A stretch of DNA of 64,000 bases, taken from Hamadaea sp. (GTDB taxonomy: Bacteria > Actinomycetota > Actinomycetes > Mycobacteriales > Micromonosporaceae). The DNA is taken from positions 173,366-237,365 of the forward strand of contig NZ_JABFVK010000031.1 in NCBI RefSeq assembly GCF_013362815.1, written 5' to 3'. Within the stretch, counting starts at the first letter, position 1. Each line of letters opens with the position of its first letter. Below are positions 59,547-64,000 of this stretch, in pieces. The position numbers were made by a program, and so were the translations under genes. The notes below the pieces were generated by a model, which did not search any database, was not told the DNA's origin, and was given only the letters and a program-made list of their open reading frames with translations.

Positions 59547-60440
59547 TCAGCGCAGCGAGGCCCGGGCGGCGTCGCGTACGGCGGCGGTCAGAGCAGCCAG
59601 CGCCGCCGACTCCAGCCGCCAGTGCTGCCAGTAGAGCGGAACGTCCAGGTGCCGCCCGGACAGCCGGATCACCTGCCCGGCGGCCAGCTCGGCGGTCGCC
59701 AGGTGCTCCGGCATCAACGCCCAGCCGAGGCCTAGGCCGATCGCGCGGTTGAACGCGTCTGCCGACGGGATGTAGTGGATCGGCGGATCGAGCGTCCGCC
59801 GGGTCACCGTACGCAGGAACCGGTGCTGCAGCTGATCCTTGCGGTTGAGCAGCAGCATCGGTGCGTACGCGAATTCCTCCGCACTGCCACCGTCCGGAAA
59901 CCACAAGTCGCGTACGCCCGGGGCAGCGACCGGCAGGTAGCGCATCGTCCCGAGGCGCTGTACGCGGCAGCCCTGCACGGGCACGTTCTGCGTCGTCACC
60001 GCGGCCATGACGGTGCCGCTGCGCAGCAGCTCGGCGGTGTAATCCTCGTCGTCGGAGTGAACGTCGAACAGCAGCCGAGCCGTCGAGGGCACCGCCGCCA
60101 GCGCGGGCAGGAACCAGGTCGCGAGCGAGTCGGCATTGACCACGATCGGCAGCCGCGTCCACGATTCGCCGGTCTCCCCGACGAGGCCCCGCGCCGAATC
60201 GAGCGCTTCGCGTTCGAGCAGCGCCAGCTGTCCGGCCAGCCTGACCAGCGGCTCACCAGCGGCGGTGGCCTGACACGGTTTCGCCCGCCGCACCAGCACC
60301 TGCCCGGCGGTGTGCTCCAGCGCCTTGATGCGCTGGCTCACCGCCGACGGCGTCACCCTGAGCGCGCGGGCCGCCGCCTCGAAGCTGCCTTCGCGGATCA
60401 CGGCGGCGAAGGTCTGCAGTTGAGCCGAGTCCAACGTCAC
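59547..60440 (-). CDS. lysG: LysR-family regulator of lysine/arginine export (LysG/ArgP type)
   Basis: A 297-residue LysR-type activator: helix-turn-helix LQTFAAVIREGSFEAAARALRVTPSAVSQRIKALE at the N-terminus and a co-inducer domain with DSLATWFLPALAAVPSTARLLFDVHSDDEDYT, typical of the ArgP/LysG group that senses basic amino acids. It is divergent from a lysE-type exporter gene, the conserved arrangement known from Corynebacterium. The start is GTG at 60440. The 70-base spacer is AT-rich and carries a CTAAT/ATTAG inverted repeat suited to LysR binding. Confidence 0.9.
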   Translation of the reverse strand: MTLDSAQLQTFAAVIREGSFEAAARALRVTPSAVSQRIKALEHTAGQVLVRRAKPCQATAAGEPLVRLAGQLALLEREALDSARGLVGETGESWTRLPIVVNADSLATWFLPALAAVPSTARLLFDVHSDDEDYTAELLRSGTVMAAVTTQNVPVQGCRVQRLGTMRYLPVAAPGVRDLWFPDGGSAEEFAYAPMLLLNRKDQLQHRFLRTVTRRTLDPPIHYIPSADAFNRAIGLGLGWALMPEHLATAELAAGQVIRLSGRHLDVPLYWQHWRLESAALAALTAAVRDAARASLR

Positions 60441-60450
60441 TTAAGCAATG

Positions 60451-60504
60451 CTAATCGAGCCTAAGAAACATTAGTTGGACTGATGAACCTCGGCTTCCTA
60501 CGGT
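60451..60504 (+). promoter_or_regulatory. lysE promoter and LysR-type box
   Basis: CTAAT (60451-60455) and ATTAG (60470-60474) form a LysR-type inverted repeat that adjoins TTGGAC (60475-60480); the -10 TACGGT (60499-60504) is 18 bp further on, six bases before the lysE GTG. Confidence 0.7.
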
Positions 60505-60510
60505 TGCAAC

Positions 60511-61107
60511 GTGCTCACCTCGCTGTTCGCCGGATTCGGCGCCTCCCTCGGCCTGATCGTCGCCATCGGCAGCCAGAACGCGTTCGTCCTGCGGCAAGGT
60601 CTGCGCCGCGAGCACGTCCTCCCGGTCGTGCTGCTCTGTGCCGCGTCCGACGCACTGCTCATCGTGGCCGGCGTCGCGGGGCTGGGCTCGATCGTCGCCG
60701 ACCGGCCCGTCGTGCTCGCGGCCATCCGGTGGTGCGGCGCCGCGTTTCTGCTCGCCTATGCAACCTTGGCGGTACGCCGAATGCTGCGACCCGGGCTCCT
60801 GGAAGCGGCGTCGGGCAGCGGGGCGGGACTGCGAGCGACCCTGCTGACGTGCTTGGCGTTCACCTACCTCAACCCGCACGTCTACCTGGACACCGTGCTC
60901 CTGCTCGGCGGTCTCGCCAGCCAAGAGGACCATCGGTGGTGGTTCGCGGCCGGAGCCGCGCTCGCCAGCGCCGCCTGGTTCACGGGATTGGGTGGTGCCG
61001 CCCGGCGTCTCGCACCGAGACTGGCCCGCCCAGGGACGTGGCGGGTACTCGACGGCGTCGTCGCCGCCACGATGACGGTGGTGGGGCTGCGGCTGATCCT
61101 CGCTTGA
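60511..61107 (+). CDS. lysE: LysE/ArgO-family amino-acid exporter
   Basis: A 198-residue inner-membrane exporter of basic amino acids. Family marks are the N-terminal GASLGLIVAIGSQNAFVLRQGLRREHV and LTCLAFTYLNPHVYLDTVLLLGG, with about six hydrophobic segments. It is divergent from its likely activator gene, and export would protect the cell from excess lysine, arginine or toxic analogues. The GTG at 60511 is leaderless with respect to the TACGGT promoter. It ends 38 bases before the convergent PRC-barrel gene. Confidence 0.93.
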   Translation: MLTSLFAGFGASLGLIVAIGSQNAFVLRQGLRREHVLPVVLLCAASDALLIVAGVAGLGSIVADRPVVLAAIRWCGAAFLLAYATLAVRRMLRPGLLEAASGSGAGLRATLLTCLAFTYLNPHVYLDTVLLLGGLASQEDHRWWFAAGAALASAAWFTGLGGAARRLAPRLARPGTWRVLDGVVAATMTVVGLRLILA

Positions 61108-61145
61108 AGACCAGCCGCCCTCAGGACCAGCCGCAGCCCGTCCGC

Positions 61146-61985
61146 CTAACGCCTGCGGTCGTCACGGCTGGAGCGGTCGTCCTCCACATCGATCTGCTCC
61201 TTGCGGACGGTGCCCTTCACATGCCGTTGCTCGGTGCGGGTCTCCTTCACGAGTCCGACCTGCTCCACCGGCACGGTCTCCTTGGCCACGCTCGGCCGCT
61301 CCTCGTGTAGCGTCACCTCTGCGGTCTCCTCCGCGAACGGCCGGTCGTCGGCCGTACGCGCAGCCCCGGGCCGGTCGATCGGCCGGCGTTCGACCCGCAC
61401 TTCTTCGTGGCTGACCGGAACCGTGATGTCGACGTTCTCGGTCACGACGTGCTTGCGCAGGCGGACCTTCCCGGTCTCGACCTCCTCCTTGCCCGTACGC
61501 AGCTGCTCCTCGTAACGGGTCAGGTTGAGATTCTGGGGCCTGTCTCGCATAGCGGCCTCGTCAGCCCCGCGCGTGGGCATCTCAGCAGTCGTACGCGACT
61601 CCGGCTCGCGCAGTCCCGCCTGCGCCTTGGCGGCCTGTTGTTCGGTGCGGCCACGGAACTTACCGGCCGGCAGGTTGTAGTAGTACCGGTCCAGCTCGGC
61701 CGCGGAGCCCTCGCTCAGGTTGCCGGACTCCCGTTCGACTTGCGGTGCGTTGCGTACCTCGTCCTTCATCGCCGCGACGTGGAGCTCGTGGCCCTCGATG
61801 TGGCTCTCGGCATCCAGCGGGACAAAGGATTCGTTCGTGCCGAACCATCCGGTACGCACCGCCACCCACGCCGGGTGGCCGTCCTCGCCGTCGAGGTAGA
61901 CCTGTCCGACCGAGCCGATCTTCTCACCGACGCCGTCATACACCTTGGCTCCGGCAAGCAGGTTCAACTCCTGCGTGGTGATCAT
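61146..61985 (-). CDS. PRC-barrel and DUF2382 stress-type protein
   Basis: A 279-residue hydrophilic protein. Residues about 1-75 form a PRC barrel (LLAGAKVYDGVGEKIGSVGQVYLDGEDGHPAWVAV); a variable charged linker follows; residues about 155-255 are DUF2382 (LTRYEEQLRTGKEEVETGKVRLRKHVVTENVDITVPVSHEEVRVER). Such proteins are abundant under stress in actinobacteria and deinococci, but their function is not known. The ATG at 61985 has a GGGGGG tract upstream. A sigma-B-type promoter lies 38 bases before the start, which supports general-stress regulation. Confidence 0.9.
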   Translation of the reverse strand: MITTQELNLLAGAKVYDGVGEKIGSVGQVYLDGEDGHPAWVAVRTGWFGTNESFVPLDAESHIEGHELHVAAMKDEVRNAPQVERESGNLSEGSAAELDRYYYNLPAGKFRGRTEQQAAKAQAGLREPESRTTAEMPTRGADEAAMRDRPQNLNLTRYEEQLRTGKEEVETGKVRLRKHVVTENVDITVPVSHEEVRVERRPIDRPGAARTADDRPFAEETAEVTLHEERPSVAKETVPVEQVGLVKETRTEQRHVKGTVRKEQIDVEDDRSSRDDRRR

Positions 61986-62022
61986 CACTAACCCCCCGTT
62001 CTCCTGGTGTTACGAAGATCGC

Positions 62023-62047
62023 GTACCCAGTGGATCACACCGGAAAC
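62023..62047 (-). promoter_or_regulatory. sigma-B/F-type promoter of the PRC-barrel gene
   Basis: On the minus strand GTTT (62047-62044) is followed 15 bases later by GGGTAC (62028-62023), matching the GTTT-N14-16-GGGTA form of actinobacterial stress sigma factors. Confidence 0.75.
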
Positions 62048-62096
62048 TTCTGCTCCGGATCTAGACCAGGCGGGTGTTGTGGCGCAACCTTGTGCG

Positions 62097-62522
62097 GTGA
62101 GAAAACTCTACGTAGCAGCATACGTGTACATGATCCTCGGCTTGATCATGGGCCTGGCGTACCGTGAGATCACGAAGATCAAGGACTTTCACGGGGACAC
62201 GCAGCTGGGCCTGGTCCACACCCACCTGCTCGCGCTGGGCATGCTGTTCTTCCTGATCGTGCTGGCGCTCGAGAAGCTCTTCGGCCTGACGGAGAACCGC
62301 CGGCTGTTCGCGACCTTCTTCTGGGTCTACAACGCGGGCATGGCCGTGACGATCGGTGCGATGACCGTCCACGGAACTCTGACCGTCTACGGCAAGGAGA
62401 GCAACGAGGCGATCGCCGGTATCGCCGGGCTGGGCCACATCGCGCTGACGGTCGGACTCGTCCTGATGTTCATCAACCTCGGCAAGCGCATTCCCGCGAA
62501 CCGCACCCCGGAAGCCGAGTAG
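62097..62522 (+). CDS. DUF2871 membrane protein
   Basis: A 141-residue integral membrane protein with about four helices, including LYVAAYVYMILGLIMGLAYRE, HTHLLALGMLFFLIVLALEKLF, FATFFWVYNAGMAVTIGAMTV and IAGLGHIALTVGLVLMFINLG. The conserved GDTQLGLVHTHLLALGM holds two His residues that could bind heme or metal. GTG at 62097 gives the family's usual N-terminus; the longer frame from 62007 covers the divergent promoter of the PRC-barrel gene. Function is unknown. Confidence 0.85.
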   Translation: MRKLYVAAYVYMILGLIMGLAYREITKIKDFHGDTQLGLVHTHLLALGMLFFLIVLALEKLFGLTENRRLFATFFWVYNAGMAVTIGAMTVHGTLTVYGKESNEAIAGIAGLGHIALTVGLVLMFINLGKRIPANRTPEAE

Positions 62523-62583
62523 CACCACCGGCACGTACGCGCAGCGCCCGCTTGCTCCGGCACGCGGGCGCTGTCTCGTCCCG

Positions 62584-62799
62584 CTACGCGGGCATCGGCT
62601 TCTCCCAAGGCTTATCCATCGCCTCCAGCCGGGCGATGCTGTCACGATAGAACTTCGCCCACCAGGCGTCGGCGATAGCTTCAGCCACTTCGGCTCCGCG
62701 CCGAGCCTCGGCGACGTCGTCCTCCCAGCTGGCGCGCAGCAGGTCGTTCAGCGCCCTGATGTGTCGTCCATTCGCCGATGTGCTGCGCCTGGGAGGAGA
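62584..62799 (-). pseudogene. remnant of a small helical protein gene within a 390-bp gap
   Basis: The minus strand is open for 71 codons up to a TAG at 62584, encoding a helical, charged stretch (ALNDLLRASWEDDVAEARRG, AWWAKFYRDSIARLEAMDKP) that looks like real protein. No ATG, GTG or TTG lies at a sensible place: the only in-frame start is a GTG at 62688, giving 34 residues. The upstream part may be lost or frameshifted. The flanking 62800-62911 is more AT-rich than its surroundings and holds nothing else I recognise; 62523-62583 holds only a GC-rich spacer. Confidence 0.4.
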
Positions 62800-62911
62800 T
62801 TAGACCGACCGACTACCCACAATCAAATGCGGTAATAGGCCGGAGAGATTAGTGGGGAAGCCTGCTACACAACGTTTTCAATCACCCGAGTAATCGTCAC
62901 TCATCCGCCCA

Positions 62912-63733
62912 TTACTGGGCCGCCAGCCCCAATGTTTCGAGGACATGAGGCCAAGCGGCCGACCCAAGCCGCTCGTCGGCTGCCGCCGTCCCGCCGTGCG
63001 CGATGCGAGCGTTCGCCGGCTTCGGCGCCTCGCCGGGCAGGATCGCGCGATGCCCGGCCTCGTCCTCGATCACGATCCCGGTCGGCAACCCGTACGCCGC
63101 CCGCCGTCTGCGAATCTGCTCGGCGAACAGAGTCGTCGGCCACAGTTGGTCGTCGCCCCCACCGATGAGCAGAACGGGGCCTTGAATCCGTTCAACTGCG
63201 ATGGCTGCGTCCGCTACTCGATCGGCGTGCGTGACCAGGCTGCGTTCATACTGACCCCGGTACGCGATCGGCAGCGCGACGCCGTCCGACGACCACTCCT
63301 CGTCGTACGGGACGAAGGGAACCGCCGAGTGCCGCCAGCTCCACGACGATCGGTACGGGTACGTGATGCCGTCGAGGCCAGGCCCGACGTTCGCCCACGC
63401 GACCGAGGTGGGTGCCATCGCCACGACCCCTGCGATCCGATCGTCTGCCGCCGCAGTCAGGAGCGCAGCTTCAGCCCCCTTGGAGACCCCCACGACGCCG
63501 ACCGGTACGCCCGGGTACTGCTGGCGTAGCTGGCCGACCGCACTGACGAACCGTTCCAGCGGTATCTCGCAGATCCCCACCGACTGCCCTGGACCACCGA
63601 ACCATCGGGGAGCGAGTACGGCAGCGCCATGCTTGGCGAGCAGGCGCGCACGATTGAGATCCGGCTGGCCGCTGGAACCGTGGAGCAGGAGAACCGCGGC
63701 TCGCGGAGGATCGGCGGGGAGCACGAGCGCCAT
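62912..63733 (-). CDS. alpha/beta-hydrolase of the BAAT/acyl-CoA thioesterase C-terminal type
   Basis: A 273-residue hydrolase. PRAAVLLLHGSSGQPDLNRARLLAKHGAAVLAPRWFG begins the fold, GVVGVSKGAEAALLTAAA holds the nucleophile Ser, PVLLIGGGDDQLWPT the Asp region and IEDEAGHRAILPG the His. This is the catalytic domain of BAAT/acyl-CoA thioester hydrolases without their N-terminal binding domain, so the substrate may be a thioester or an ester. The ATG at 63733 begins the domain; its purine tract AGGAA is very close, and GTG at 63727 would have better spacing. The longer frame to 63991 is not used because it overlaps the HNH gene. Confidence 0.8.
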   Translation of the reverse strand: MALVLPADPPRAAVLLLHGSSGQPDLNRARLLAKHGAAVLAPRWFGGPGQSVGICEIPLERFVSAVGQLRQQYPGVPVGVVGVSKGAEAALLTAAADDRIAGVVAMAPTSVAWANVGPGLDGITYPYRSSWSWRHSAVPFVPYDEEWSSDGVALPIAYRGQYERSLVTHADRVADAAIAVERIQGPVLLIGGGDDQLWPTTLFAEQIRRRRAAYGLPTGIVIEDEAGHRAILPGEAPKPANARIAHGGTAAADERLGSAAWPHVLETLGLAAQ

Positions 63734-63777
63734 TTCCTGATCATCCCAATCGCGCTGGTATCCACAGCGCCGACCCT

Positions 63778-64000
63778 TCAGCAGCGTCGGTGCAGGGTGT
63801 TCTGGACGGGTCTGCGTAGTGGGTCGATGAAGGCTGGTGGGAGGAATTCGGGGAAGCCGTCGGTTCGGATGCGTACTTGCCAGTGTCCGTGGTGGATTTC
63901 GCGGTGGTGGAACCCGCAAAGCAGGACAGAGTTGGTCAGACAGGTGGTTCCGCCGTCTGCCCACGCGTGAACGTGGTGGCCGTCGCACCATTGCGGTGGG
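63778..64000 (-). CDS. HNH endonuclease, C-terminal part (5' end beyond the window)
   Basis: The last 73 codons of a gene entering from the right edge. They encode CDGHHVHAWADGGTTCLTNS followed by LLCGFHHREIHHGHWQ, the Cys-His-His and Cys-His-His pattern of DUF222/HNH nucleases, which are very common in actinobacteria. The stop at 63778 lies 45 bases before the hydrolase start on the same strand. Function of this family is not well established; many copies occur per genome and may be domesticated homing-type or mobile nucleases. Confidence 0.85.
   Translation of the reverse strand, partial: PPQWCDGHHVHAWADGGTTCLTNSVLLCGFHHREIHHGHWQVRIRTDGFPEFLPPAFIDPLRRPVQNTLHRRC

Noticed and set aside
62055..62072. 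DasR-like half site GATCTAGACCAG before the DUF2871 gene
   Set aside because: Only one arm fits and the palindrome is broken; there is no amino-sugar gene nearby.
63734..63991. N-terminal extension of the BAAT-like hydrolase
   Set aside because: It is Pro/Arg-rich shadow sequence in another frame of the HNH nuclease gene.
1..64000. CRISPR arrays, tRNA or rRNA genes and insertion sequences
   Set aside because: No regularly spaced repeats, cloverleaf-like genes or transposase motifs were found on reading both strands.

Overview
The window is very GC-rich chromosomal DNA from a filamentous-type actinobacterium, most likely in or near the Micromonosporaceae. This rests on the codon bias, a SARP regulator, an F420-type LLM oxidoreductase, DUF4287, DUF2871 and DUF2382 proteins, abundant GTACGC/GCGTAC hexamers, and many genes that appear leaderless. 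It is an inference; there is no rRNA gene to confirm it. I saw no tRNA, rRNA, CRISPR array, insertion sequence or replication origin.

Layout. 1-2557: edge of a specialised-metabolite locus (adenylation domain running off the left end, SARP/NB-ARC activator upstream). 2822-5940: a two-domain dehydratase/VOC protein, then three secreted cell-wall hydrolases (GH25, PGRP-type amidase, GH25). 5985-8510: secreted GH3-FN3-CBM2 glucosidase behind a CebR-like operator. 8691-15380: acetyltransferase, HAD protein, TetR/VOC pair, TPR protein, and a NADAR/HEAT/macro-domain group. 15411-19272: a translationally coupled kinase, ceramidase-like amidase and SIS protein, followed by a GntR regulator, with a DasR-type operator in the promoter; this looks like an amino-sugar catabolic unit. 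19316-28468: housekeeping and accessory enzymes (HIT-like, glycolipid-binding, APH kinase, two LLM oxidoreductases, alkyl sulfatase, HrpB helicase, TetR with two operators).

29071-35667: plant-polymer degradation (GH6 cellulase, PL1 pectate lyase, both behind LacI-type palindromes) flanking an overlapping two-gene unit: a flavin oxidoreductase and a thioesterase/ATP-grasp fusion. 35692-40364: small membrane protein, nitrilase-family amidase, a drug-efflux MFS carrying beta-sandwich domains, and a secreted acid phosphatase. 40724-50032: a giant RHS/YD-repeat secreted protein and its membrane partner. 50052-64000: MOSC protein, unusual NagZ-like lipoprotein, a second-type methionyl-tRNA synthetase with a possible leader peptide, a very large secreted propeller/lectin protein, the LysG/LysE pair, a stress PRC-barrel protein with a sigma-B-type promoter, DUF2871 protein, an esterase-like hydrolase and the C-terminus of an HNH endonuclease.

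The themes that tie genes together are secreted degradation of plant polysaccharide and peptidoglycan under LacI-type control, amino-sugar recycling under GntR control, and two small systems of unknown purpose (the oxidoreductase plus thioesterase/ATP-grasp pair, and the NADAR/macro group). Long hairpins sit between many convergent genes, and one perfect palindrome lies inside a coding sequence.
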